Below the pieces are notes generated by a model that saw only the letters and a program-made list of their open reading frames with translations, searched no databases and had not been told where the DNA came from. DNA of 64,000 bases from Anaeramoeba flamelloides (Eukaryota; Metamonada; Anaeramoebidae): positions 1,810,001 to 1,874,000 of the forward strand of contig JANTQA010000042.1 in the NCBI GenBank assembly GCA_027625915.1, given 5' to 3'. A program made the translations under genes and the position numbers. Below, in pieces: positions 50,205 to 61,765 of the stretch. Every line of letters begins with the position of its first letter. The first letter of the stretch is position 1.

Positions 50205-53200
50205 ATGTCTGATATTTGGCAAATTGTAGAAGACCAGCCCACTAAGAATGAATCCAATACTTCTGATCTCTCGAAAAAAGAAGAAAAACCAGATTTAAAT
50301 GAACAAAATATCAAAATTGTTTCACTGACCTTTGAAAAAAAAAATGAAAAAGGGGAATCAGAAAATTCTCAATCATCAAACTCGAGTGAAATAACTTCCT
50401 CTGAAGACACCTCAAGCTCTGAAGAAAATTCTGAAAAAGATTTATTTTCTGAACTTCGATCAGTTAAAGATTATCAGGATTGTAAATCTTATTTTCTTAA
50501 TTTTCTTGCAAATAACGAACAATTATCCCCAAAAGCCCTCAAAATATTATTCAAAACTGGTAAATTCTTTTTGTTTTTCTTTTCCTTTTCCTTTTCCTTT
50601 TCCTTTTCCTTTTTCTTTTTCTTTTTCCATTCTTTATTGGTTTTATTTTTGTTTTTTTTTGTTTTTTGAATTTCAAGTGTCGCATCAATCTCCCTTTTTA
50701 TTGAAAAAAGAAAATTAGAAAAGAAAAAGAGAAAGAGAAAGAGAAAGAGAAAAAGAAAAAGAAAAGCACTTCCAAAAATGAACTTAATAAAGCTTAAACT
50801 AAAAAATTGCTAAAACTAATGTGAAAAATTCCTTTTACAAATTTGAAATTCGTAAAAGGAAGAGAATTTTCTTTTTGTTTTTTTTTTTATGTAATTTGTA
50901 TTCACTACCAGGTAATATTTTTTGAAAAAACAAGAAACACCCTTGCTTTTTCTACTGCTTGCCAAAAGATCTTTTCCAAATAATTAGATATATTTTTGAT
51001 TTGAAAATACTATTGTTGCGCGCCTCTCAATTTAGATTTGGAAATGAGAAGAAACCGAAAAAACAAGAATCTTGCCCAAAAAGATCTTCGTTTTATTCGA
51101 GAAATTAATTCCTGTTTTTTGTAATCTCTTGACTGTAACATTGGTTTGGTTTTAAAATACTCAACAAGAGTGTTACTTGTTTTAGTGCTGTTAATTACAA
51201 AATAAAACAAAATTTTCCTTAGTTTTTCAAAAAAAAAACCATCTTAAGAATTAAAACAACCATCAAAGTTTGTATTTCTTAAAGAGAAAATTAATACTAT
51301 TTGTAGCAAAATAAATTGCACAAAATTTTCATTCAGCTTTCAAAAAAAAGATTTATAAATCATTGCAACATTTCAAATTTTTCATTCTTAAAATCAGCTT
51401 AAATTCTTAATACACCTTTTAGAATTGCAGAACTTTTGATTGATTTGTTTTAATTCTTAGATGTGATTTTTTGGGAAAGCCAAATGAAAATTTTGATCTT
51501 TATATTTTGCAATTAACAGTAATTTTAGTTTCTTTATGGATATTAAGAATTGAAATTTAACTTGACTTTTAAAACCTTTTTTGGATAAGTTGAATGAAAA
51601 TTTTGTTCCATTTATTTTTCAACAAATAGTAGATCTCTTTTGTTTCTTCCACCAATAATTTTTTTATTTCTTTTCCTTAAGTACTACGTTTTTCGGTGAA
51701 AACAGTGAAATAATCGATAAAATCGCCCTTGAATAAGTTATGCAATCCAAGTATTATTTGTCCAAGGAGAATTTCTTTTAGAAAAAATGTGAAATTTTCA
51801 CAATTTTCACAATTTTCACATTTTTTACCTTGTTAGATCATGCTAAATTTTGATTTTAATATTTCAGAATTTCCATTTCAACTTTCAGAACTCACACTAT
51901 TTTCTTGGGCCGTTCTACATATTTTTTAAATTTGCTTTTACAAGTTTGAAATGTTCTCAAATTTGAACTAAACTTGAAAATCCCGCAAAGACATTTTTTG
52001 CAATTATTTTTTTTGTTATTTTCAATTTTCCTTTTTATTGAATAACAAAAAAATATAGTCTTCGTGAAAAGCTAAAGATGACAAAAAATGTTTTTTTTTT
52101 TTTTTTGTCCAATTTCTTACGTATGTGAAAATTTTTTTTGAGAAACGAAAGTGAAATAACACAATTACTCAACGCCCTCAAGGGTGGGAACGTAGTCCTT
52201 AAGGTTTACAATCCCTGAAATTTGAAAAAAGATTATTTTGTATCGGGTGTCAGGCCATGTTATTTTGATTCTTGGCTGATCGATCTTCAACTTGGTATGG
52301 ATTTTAATACTGATCCAATAAGGATTAAAAAATGAACTTATTTTTTTCCGAAATCCGAATTTATGAGTATAAAGCTAATAAGTTGGTATTTAAGAATAAA
52401 TTTAGATTTTTCGGTTTTTAATCGAAATATTTATTTCCCTTTTATTCCATTATAGCATTGAAAAAAATATCATACACAAAAATAATCCCTGACAAGATTT
52501 TTAATTGTTAATATTAGGAAAATTGCTGTTTAATTTCTGTTATTTAAAAAACAAATTCTTTTTTATAACCAACCAAATTGTTTATGAACCCAATAATCAA
52601 CCTACCCAAAGTTCATTAAAGTGAGGTTTCTCTAGAATATTCAAGTAATTGCTTGATAGCCTCAAGTAGATCTACTTTTTTTGAAAAACAATCGAGTTTT
52701 ATAGAGGTTTGTTAGAATTTGGAAAATGATAATTTTTTATTCTTGTTTTTTTATTGATGGGATATTGTTTTGAACAAGTGTAATTTAATTAATCATCATT
52801 CTAATAAGTTGCGAGTTATAATTTTCAAAGTTTGATTCTTAGATAAAAGGATTTGATTTTAAAATAAAAGAAATTACACAAAAATTTTCCTCATATTAAC
52901 AATTAAAAATCTTGTCAGTGGATTATTTTCATGTTTCACTTTTTTTCCACAATGGTAAAACTAAACTCTGTTTCAGTCAAAGGGGCCCAACGTTTTTTTC
53001 AAATATCAATTATATAAAATAATTGACCTTTGAAGAACAAATAAGAAATAAACAGAATAATACACCTCGAAGAAATGTTGATACATGTCTGAAAGAATAT
53101 TAATAAATCAATAGCTTTTCTTAAAAATTGAAAAACTCAAATTCTTAGGGCCCTATTGAGAAAAACAACGATGTTTGTTTTGAACTTCTGCTGGTAGTTG

Positions 53201-56200
53201 AAGAATAAATAGCAAACATTTTTCACTTCATTTTCCAGACTTTTCTTTTAGAAACCAAGTCCCCAAAACGAAGTTTGTTGGTATTTGTGGTCTCTATTTG
53301 AAAAAGGAAATGAAAATGAAGTGAAAATTTTTTCACATTTATTAATCAAATATCAAGATCAAAGATCAAATTGAATTCCAATAGAAATCAATATGATTTC
53401 TCAACAATCTTTACATGGTTTCAATGACATTAGAATAACACGTTTTTACCAAGTGACTATTGATCTTTGCAATAAAAATTTTTTGCAAATGAATGACGTT
53501 TTTTAAAAAAAAAATCGAAAAAAAAAAAAAAAAATGTGTAGAAATGTGAAAAAATGATTTCAATTTTAAAAATTTCCAAAATAAAATTTTTTCTTCTAAT
53601 ATCTATGCAAACCCTTTAAACACGTGTATTATACCATTACAACTGGGCCCCTTTGACTGAAAAATAGTTTAATTAAAAATTTCAATTAACAACCCAAAAA
53701 TCAGAAATTTTACTTATAACTTAAATACCTATCAGTCTATTAGCTTTACACTCATAAATTCGGATTTCGGAAAAAAATAAGTTTATTTTTTAATCCTTAT
53801 TGGATCAGTATTAAAATCCATACCAAGTCCAAGATCGATCAGCCAAGAATCAAAATAACATGGCTGACACCTAATACAAGATAATCTTTTTTCAAATTTC
53901 AGGGATTGTAAACCTTAATATTATGTTTTGAAAAATAGAAAAATTGAGATTTTTTTTCTTATATTTGATGATAGGTAAGTCCAAAATTTTGGAATGGAGT
54001 TTATATTATGTATAACCCTTAAATTCATTTTAAAAAGGGGAGGATCATTATTTTTTAAAAAAGTGTTAATTAAATATCTTAAAAGGGCTAACAAAACAGT
54101 TTGAGTAACAATTTTTAAACCTTTAGCCACAGTTTTTTTAAAATATCAAAGTCTGTTTTTTTTTTTTTTTTTATATCTTTTCCCAAAAATACCATTTAAA
54201 CATTTTTCTGTATTTTTAAAGCAAAAATATTGTTTTTTATTAAAAAGGATTTACATTTAACCCCAGTCCCCCCCCTAAAAATATTTTACATGGCTCTCAG
54301 AGTGAGTGTTTTACTCTTAAGAAAAAACAATCAAAAAACAAAATCATTAAATCCAAGAATTTTATCATTTTTTCTTATTTTAATGAGGTAAATTAAAAAG
54401 TTAAATTATTCTTTCCATTTTAAAAATCATCTTCAAAGTCATAAACCGTTAATAAAATCTTTACTAACTATTTAAATAAGTTATCTGTATTTACAGAGAC
54501 TTGCTTTGGGAAGTGTATTGTATGATTTCTACCCTTTAAAATTTTAGTTTATGCAAAGATTAAAGGCTTTTTTTTGTGATTTATAATTGTATTCTCAAAA
54601 GTATATTTACATCTCTCAATTTTCAACGTGATTACTTCAACTCTTCATTCTTCACTTCATTTTATTTTATTTTTTTTTTACAATTTTTTTGTTTGTAGAG
54701 ATTATTCACTAAAAAAGTAAACTTGCTGAAAATTAATAGAGAATTTTTATTTATGAACCACCATTTATTTTAATTTAAAAAATTATGGCAGTTTTTACGA
54801 TATTAATTTGCTTCTTAAATAGTTTATTTCGAGATCATATTAATTTGTTTTAATGTTTCTGATTTACCACATTGAATTAAAACATTAAAATGGATATATT
54901 TCTAGACTTTTTTTGTTAAAAATAAATAACCTTAAAAGAATAAAAAAGATTATTTTTACGTTAGCTCAAAGGTGTAAAAATTGAATCTGAAGAAAATTAA
55001 AGAATTTTTATCAATTTTTTTTTTCTTTTTTTTCAAACTCAAAAATAAACATTTTAACAATCAAAATTATTTTATTAAAGATTTGTCGTAAAAAAAAAAA
55101 ATTATATCATTAAAAACTGACAATTTATTTTTATCAATTTGAAAAATTAGTTGAACCATTCAAAATAACTTTATTATTCTATAAAATAATTAATTTACCA
55201 GCTTTAGAAAAACATTTTTTTGTATAAATAGTGCCTTAAAGGGGTTAAAAATATTACAAAACAGTCCAAAAAAAAAACATTAAAGTTTGTAAATTATTTC
55301 ATAGAATACCTAATAAACTCATTAAGCTTAATTTCAAAAATAGGGGCAGATTTTTCATCAGAAAAAAATTTGTTTAATTGTTTTTTTTTTGAATAATAAT
55401 GTAATTTAATAGAGTGTTTAGACATAATAACCATTATATCTTCATAAATAAAAATATAGTCTAATCATTTTATTTTTTGAAAGACAAGTGAAAAAAGAAA
55501 AAAATAAGAATAAATAAGTTTGTTCCCTAATTTTGAAATTTGGCTTAGATCGGCTTCTTGAAGACTACTTTAATTATTATTTTATTATTGGCGAAGAAGT
55601 GTAAATTACACTCTAAGTGACATTACACTTAAATTCTCTTTTAGAAATTTAAGTGTAAAATCATTGATTTCACAATTATCACTTCACAAAAATAATTTTA
55701 AACTATCGAAAACCCCTTTAATTATCATTGTTTAACTTTGAAATTATTGGCAATCTTTTTTTACTTTAGGGTTAATTTCAAAAAATAATTCCAATTTTCC
55801 TAAAAATTTTTAATTATTGTACAAAATTCATTTTACATTTCAAATAAAATCAAAATTTGAAGGCCAACTGCTTTTTTATTACATAAAAAAAAAATTAATT
55901 CTTCATTTATTTTTCTTTTTTCTTTTTCTTTTTCTTTTTATTTTTATTTTTATTTTTATTTTTATTTTTATTTTTTGGTTTGTTTTATAATTCGATAACC
56001 AAATACTTAATGATATTTTTTAAATTTTGATAATATTGAAATGTGATGAGAAAAGGATAAATTTAATGTTATTAACTTCATCTCCATAAAGATTTTCAAT
56101 TTCATCTTTTTTTAAAAAAATTTAAAATAAATAGATCAATTAATAATAATTAAATAAAAAAAATTACTATTATCTTGAGTTAAACAAAGATTAAATATTC

Positions 56201-59200
56201 AAAAAATACTATTTTAATTTTCAAATTAAAACTTATTTTTTTCCTATTGTTAAATATTTTTATAAACAAAAAACAAAAAGGATCAACTCGTAGATAAATA
56301 TAAATTTATTAATGTTTGGTTTAAACACCATTCAAGAAATCTTAAGATTAATCAAATTTTCCGAGAAAAAATTCAATTTTGTTTGATATTTTTGATTTTA
56401 AAAATATAGCAAACATGTAAAATTATTTTATATGCTATCCAAGTTGGTATAAAGACCACTATTTTGAAAAAAGCAAACTTTTGAAAAAAATTTTAAATTT
56501 TTTAGAAGATTAATTTTTTTCCTTTTTTAAGATGAATTTTCTGTATATAAAACTTTTTAATAAAAATAGATTCTATTATAAAAAAAAAACCTTTTCGAAA
56601 ATTAATGACAGAGACAAATCACATTAAAACTGAAACAGATAAAAATTAATTTCGAAAACAATCTTGAAAAAAAATTTAATATTTGATTTTTATTAAAAAT
56701 TTTCATTGACAATTAAGTTCAATATAAAAATTGTCAAAATCAATTTGTCCAATAGAAATCACAAAAAATATAACAAAGAAATACTTGATAATTTTTTTAA
56801 TTTCATGATTTTAAAATATTTTTAATAAACACCAAGAGTTGTCAAGAATTTTTTTTAAATTGAATAAAATATTATATTACAGTGTACTTTTTAATAAATT
56901 GTATTTCAGAGTTTATAAATATAATATTTTTAACGGCTGTTTATTTAAAAAAGAGAATAAATTATGATTTGTTCTAACAAACAGCCTAAACTCTTCCAAA
57001 ATTTTATTATCCTTTAATTTTTCTTCAAAATATAAACACCATTTTTATTGTTAAAAATTTTCAATATTTATCTTTTTTGATCTTTTGTTTTTATTATTTA
57101 AAAAAAAAATTTAAAAATATAAAATAACAAAATTAATAGAGCCTTGCATCATCTTCCTAAATTTTATTGTTCAATTGAAAGAAGAAACCGTTCAAAAAAA
57201 AATTGAAAAAGTTAATAGTAATAATTCTGAAGAATTTGAAAATTTAAAACAATCAACAAATCCTTATGAGAATTATCCACTTTTTGACACAAATAACAAA
57301 ATTCAGAAAGATAATTTAAATATGAATGTAAATTCCAACAATGAAAATAATACCACAATTTCATTTAAAGCTATGAATATACTATATCAAACAAATAGTG
57401 AATTATATCAATTATTAGAAAAAAATTTCGATTTGATTGGTAACCCCCCCACCTTTTCCATTTCTTATTCTCTTCCTCGATCAACAACATTCTTCTTCTT
57501 TCTTGTTAATCAATAATTTCTCAAAATTTTTAAAAATCTTCAAGACTAAAATAATATAATTTATTTAATAATAAATAATAAACAAATCCACAATATTAAA
57601 CTTCGTATTTACTCTTTTAATTAAACCAATATTTTTTATTTATTTTTGATGAATAATTAAAGAAATATCAATTTTAAAAATAATAATCTGCGATTAAGGA
57701 AAAATTTTATTTTCCTCATAAGAAATTATTAATACCCAAAAAGAAAAAAAAAAACTCACAAATTGACACACCTTAAAAAAATATCATATAAAATCGTGAG
57801 ATCAGAAATTTTCATATCTTTTATAAAATTGATAACATACTAACAAAACAAATTGGATTACTATGAAGAATCAATTAATGATAAAAAACATTTTTTGTAT
57901 ATTTAAATATCAATATTGAAATTGAGTTTAATAAATAATTATTTTAAAATAAGTTTACCAAGCTTTTTTTCGAAATAGCCACATACAGCTGTTCCAAGGC
58001 TACGGTGAAATTTTATCAATATCAAAATTTGATGTTGATATTCATTTTTAAATCTAAGAATATAAGAATAATAAAGCTTCAATTGAAAATATTTTTTCAT
58101 AAATGAGTTCATATGAAAAATATTCTTCTAATGTGATCGAAAAATAAATTTATTTTTTAGAGGAAATTTTATGTTGTTTCTTAATGAATTTTTGATGTTT
58201 AGAGTCATTTTGGGTTCTGAAAATTTATTTTTTGAAAATCAGAAAAAATTCTTGAATATTGACTCATTTATGAAAAGTCTTTTTCATGTAAGCTTTATTA
58301 TTCTCATATTGAACTTTTTAAAAATCTATATCAGCATCAAAATTTTGATATTGATAAAATTTCACGTTAGCTTTGGATTGACTGTAACATATTTCTTTCA
58401 AATAAAGAATTTATTAATTAAAAAAAAAGTAAAAAAAAATATCAATAATCATATTTTAGAAATGATTTAGATTGGAAAGGTAAAAAAAAAAAAAATTATT
58501 TTTGAGAATTTTTTAAAATTATTCTTTTATAGGTTAACTTGTATATAAATACACACGCTTTCAGAAAAGACCATAACTGCCTTTTCCAGGTTATTATTTG
58601 AAAGAAAAAAAAAATACTTATAATAGTAATTACTACATAAACACGCCACCCACCTGATTGTTTTAAAATAAAACTGACTGTTTTCTCTCCTCAATTATCC
58701 GGCATATATTCATTTGAGGAAACATATAAAGAAGTTAAAAAATCGAACTACAGCTAAAAATTTTAAAAAAAAAAAATAGAATAAAAATTCCATTAAGAAA
58801 AAATTTGGTTAGAAATTTATACTTTCAAATAAAATACCCCACAAATTATTTAAAAATAACTTTGAAATGAATCATCAAATATTGTGATTATTTATAACAA
58901 ATATAATAAAAATTAAATAAAAATCTTAAAATGCTATAATTTTATTAACTTTTTTTATAAAGCATTTTGAAGACAAAAAAATCTTTTTTACTATGGTTAT
59001 ATAAACTAAAACAAACATAAATTAAATTATTTTTTTCAAAAATAAATATTTTCTATTTTTTCTTTAATCTTTTATAATTTGTAGTTGGACAGTTGTTTGA
59101 TATCTTACTAGCTGAATCACGGGGAAATTTGTTTCATTTCAAATTCTTATTTGAACATTATTTAGAAACTTACCCAATTAAATTCATGAAGCTTCTTACT

Positions 59201-61273
59201 TTGAATAACAATATATATTTTGAAAAAATGCTTAATTATTTACATGAACCATTGATTTCTGATTGCATTGTTAGCGTTTTCAAATTTGATAAATATATTC
59301 GGGATTCCGAGTTTAGAAAAAACCGAATAGCATTATATAGATTTTTAAATAACCCAGATTTTTCTATTATCAGATTGATTTTCCATCAAATGCAAAAAGC
59401 AAAGTGATTGTAAGTATTAATTTTATTTTTATTTCTTTATTTATTCGTGTATGCCAAGATTTTTTTTTTTTTTTTTTTTCCCAATGTTAATAAAATATAT
59501 GTAATAATTTCTTTTTCTTACAAAAAAAACAGCAAAAATTTTGGTTCGGTTGACTGATTTTTTTTTAGAAATTATTAATAATATTTGTACAATGAAATCT
59601 GGGGGCGCTTTATTAAAATATGTTTTTGAAAATGAAGATTTTATAAATTCTATTGTCAAGGTAATTATTAATTTTTATTTTTATTTTTATTTTATTAAAT
59701 GAGCAAAATTTTCTTTGTAGCTTTTATTTATGTAAAGAAAAACTAAAATTATTAAAAAAAAAAATATTTTTTTTTGGTAAAAATACAATGTTACAATAAA
59801 AAACTGAAAATATGGAAAGGGTCACAAATGATTTTTTAAACAATCAAATACAGTTATATGTTTTCAATTCTATTTGAAAATTTGTCGAGATTAAAAAATT
59901 TATGAAAACGATTTTTTCTCTCAAAAAAGAAAAAAAAAGCCACAAATTTTTCCACTTATAAAATATTATATAAATTTAAGATCAGAAAATTTAATTTTTT
60001 TATTCAATTAATGTCATACAAACAAACAAATTAAATTAAAATTAAACCCCAATAAATACTCAATAACGATTTTGTATGTTTTAAAATACTTTTATACTAG
60101 AAATGAGTTTAATAAATATATTTTAAAAAACATTTGACATACTTTTTTTGGAAATAACCCAATAAAAAATATTAAATCTGGAATTAAAAGACAAACAATT
60201 GTGGAATTATTAGTAAATTTGTTAATGTATAATGATAACTTATAAATCTCGAAATGTAACTAAAAAATTTTTTATATATAAAACAAAAGGATATCGAATT
60301 TGAAATATAAAATAAATGCTTTTAATTAAAATTATCAATAAATTTATTTTCTTTTTCTCCAATTTAAAAATAATATAATACCAAATTTAATTAGGTTATT
60401 TGTGACGATCAAAATTTATATTCTAAACAAATAAAAACAGAATATATTCGAGCTATTTTGGCATTATTAAAAAAATCCATCGAACTAATTTATGATTATA
60501 CTGTAATGAGTGAAATTGGAAAAACCTTACCAAATCATTTTTCTTATCTAACCGCTGATATTGCACTTGGATTTTCTCACTCAATTGGTAGAATTTGTAG
60601 CGCAATGATAACAATTAATCAAGATAACAACTATAATAGCAACAATAATGTTTTTGGTTTGGACAGAATTAGATTATTTGAATTTTTGGTAGAATTATTC
60701 CAATGGTATTCGGTAACCGAAACTGAATCAAAGAAAGAAGACATATCTTATTATCTGGATAAAATTCCAGAAAACTTTTGGGTGCAATTAATCAAATGGT
60801 TTTTACGGTATACTGAGCATAGTATATTTCAAGAACTATTCTTTAGATTAATTTATTTTGTAATTTTTCGTCATCATAAATTATTTGTAGAAATTATCTT
60901 AAAAAAATACAATTTTCTTAATCAAATGATTAAAAGATATAACCCCAAAGAAAATATTGGTTTATCTTCATTTATTAATTTACTTTGTAATTTAATTAGA
61001 TTATATTCACAAATACAAAAGAAAAATTCATTATTAAATACTTATTTATTAGAAAATAATTTATGGTGCAATTTTCAAAAACAATTAATAACAGACACCA
61101 AAAAATTATTACCAAAAAATTCAAAATATCAGCCATATTTTTCTTCTCTGCCAATTCCAAACAATATAAAATATAAAAATAATGGGGTCAAAGTTAAATC
61201 TGGTTATGCAAGGTCCCTTGGTTTTATTAAAAATAAAGTTAATGAAATAAAAAATGAAAAAAAATATAATTAA
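50205..61273 (+). CDS. SAPS-domain protein (PP6/Sit4 phosphatase regulatory subunit), 5 exons
   Basis: SAPS proteins bind the PP6/Sit4 catalytic subunit and direct it to substrates in cytosol and nucleus. Exons: 50205-50559, 57140-57439, 59085-59409, 59533-59660, 60395-61273, about 661 residues. The N-terminus is Ser/Glu-rich and acidic (SSEITSSEDTSSSEENSEKD), then SELRSVKDYQDCKSYFLNFL, matching the SAPS start (ELxxxxxxQxCK...FL). Helical repeats follow: MNILYQTNSELYQLLEKNF, LLAESRGNLF, FLFEHYLETYP, MLNYLHEPLISDCIVSVFKF, then FFLEIINNI and RLFEFLVELF, and a C-terminal FINLLCNLIRLYSQI. Splice phases agree at all four junctions if one A is dropped from the A5 run at 59394-59398; as written, exon 3 reaches TGA two codons before its GTAAGT donor. 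Introns are 6,580, 1,645, 123 and 734 bases. Family assignment rests on the pattern of conserved helices. Confidence 0.82.
50570..50765. repeat. Pyrimidine array and facing purine array
   Basis: TTTTCC units run at 50578-50612 and grade into TTTTTC; GAAAGA-type units lie at 50720-50765 about 100 bases on. The two tracts are largely complementary and could pair in the nascent intron RNA. Confidence 0.6.
51187..51633. mobile_element. MITE family G, outer copy interrupted by a second copy
   Basis: Outer arms: CTGTTAATTACAAAATAA at the left, and TTTTTCAACAAATAGTAG at the right. Between them lies a complete family member at 51295-51521 (TACTATTTGTAGCAAAATAA to AATTAACAGTA), bounded by TA. The element therefore inserted into a copy of itself. 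Confidence 0.65.
52452..52957. mobile_element. Family B element, copy 2, nested in family A
   Basis: The terminal arms AATCCCTGACAAGATTTTTA and AATCTTGTCAGTGGATT, and the interior, match 7853-8343. It was inserted in the loop of the family A foldback. Confidence 0.7.
52962..53671. mobile_element. Family C mariner-type MITE, copy 1, with family J inside
   Basis: Left end TAAACTCTGTTTCAGTCAAA then GGGGCCCA; right end TGGGCCCCTTTGACTGA then TAGTTTA. Interior blocks (TGAAGAACAAATAA; TTGAAAAACTCAAATTCTTA) recur at 63027-63583, which lacks the 53191-53357 insert. Confidence 0.75.
53191..53357. mobile_element. Family J MITE, copy 3, nested in family C
   Basis: Ends CTGGTAGTTGAAGAATAAAT and TTAATCAAATATCAAG. 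The arms TTTTCACTTCATTTTCCAGA and AATGAAGTGAAAATTTTT match 34832-34999. It is absent from the family C copy at 63027. Confidence 0.62.
55585..55740 (-). mobile_element. LINE 3' tail, copy in SAPS intron 1
   Basis: The plus strand reads GAAGAAGTGTAAATTACACT then CTAAGTG, and continues with AGAAATTTAAGTGTA and AAAATAATTTTAAACTAT, collinear with 700-830. Only the terminal 150 bases are present. Confidence 0.6.
57440..59084 (+). other. Intron 2 of the SAPS gene (1,645 bp)
   Basis: Donor GTAACC, acceptor TTGTAG. It holds the palindromic MITE at 57984-58386; otherwise AT-rich. Confidence 0.65.
57984..58386. mobile_element. Palindromic MITE with TACAG ends (403 bp)
   Basis: Left TACAGCTGTTCCAAGGCTAC, right (inverted) TACAGTCAATCCAAAGCTAA; both run into GTGAAATTTTATCAATATC and continue as arms with AATAATAAAGCTT and CATAAATGAGT. 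The open frame at 58171-58470 lies in its arm and is not a gene. Confidence 0.7.
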
Positions 61274-61765
61274 AACTTCCAAGTTATTGAACTCGGAAAA
61301 TTCAAATGGGAAAAAAACACCATTAATCCAAAAAAATTAAAATTTATCCTTAGAATTTTGAATTTTTTTTTTTTTTAATTTTGAATCATTTTATATTTTT
61401 TTTAATAAAATAAAAAAGAGTTTTGATCAATTTTCAGAACTTTAATTTAATAATAATTTGATAATTAATAAAGAAAGTGAATTTTTCAATTTTTCCATTT
61501 TTTTCATTATGAGAATATTTCCTTATGAAAAAATCTTTGAATCAAACACAATCTATTATTTGAAGTTTGAAAAAAAATATTGATATTACTTATGAACTTT
61601 TTTATATTCTTCAGTGCGTACTCAAAAAAAAAAAAAAACCTTTTCGATTTGTTTTCTAATTTTTAAAGTTTAAATAGGTAGAGATTTAGAAAATACTTTT
61701 TTTTTAAGGTTTTTGGCCTTTTACAACAATATCATCAAAATTTTAAAATATATTATTGGTGATAT
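61274..61765. other. 3' flank of the SAPS gene
   Basis: AT-rich, with no recognised feature. Confidence 0.4.

Larger units (their letters stand above)
52199..53918. mobile_element. Foldback family A, copy 2, carrying three nested elements
   Basis: The outer ends TTAAGGTTTACAATCCCTG and complement match 9886-10446, as do about 240 bases of each arm, with clear divergence (for example GGTGTCAGGCCATG for GGTGTGTCAACTTG). The centre is replaced by family B (52452-52957) and family C (52962-53671), and C contains family J (53191-53357). With insertions removed, the length would be close to the 561 bp of copy 1. Confidence 0.75.
50560..57139 (+). other. 6.58-kb first intron of the SAPS gene
   Basis: Donor GTAAAT at 50560 follows one base of a Glu codon (G); acceptor AATAG ends at 57139 and AG completes it. 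Contents: pyrimidine and purine microsatellites (50570-50765), a nested family G pair (51187-51633), the four-element stack (52199-53918), a LINE tail (about 55590-55740) and AT-rich DNA with a TTTTTA microsatellite at 55925-55975. No exon-like sequence was recognised inside. Confidence 0.7.

Noticed and set aside
58171-58470. Plus-strand 99-codon frame
   Set aside because: It lies in one arm of the palindromic MITE at 57984-58386 inside SAPS intron 2 and is rich in Ile/Leu/Phe without a motif.
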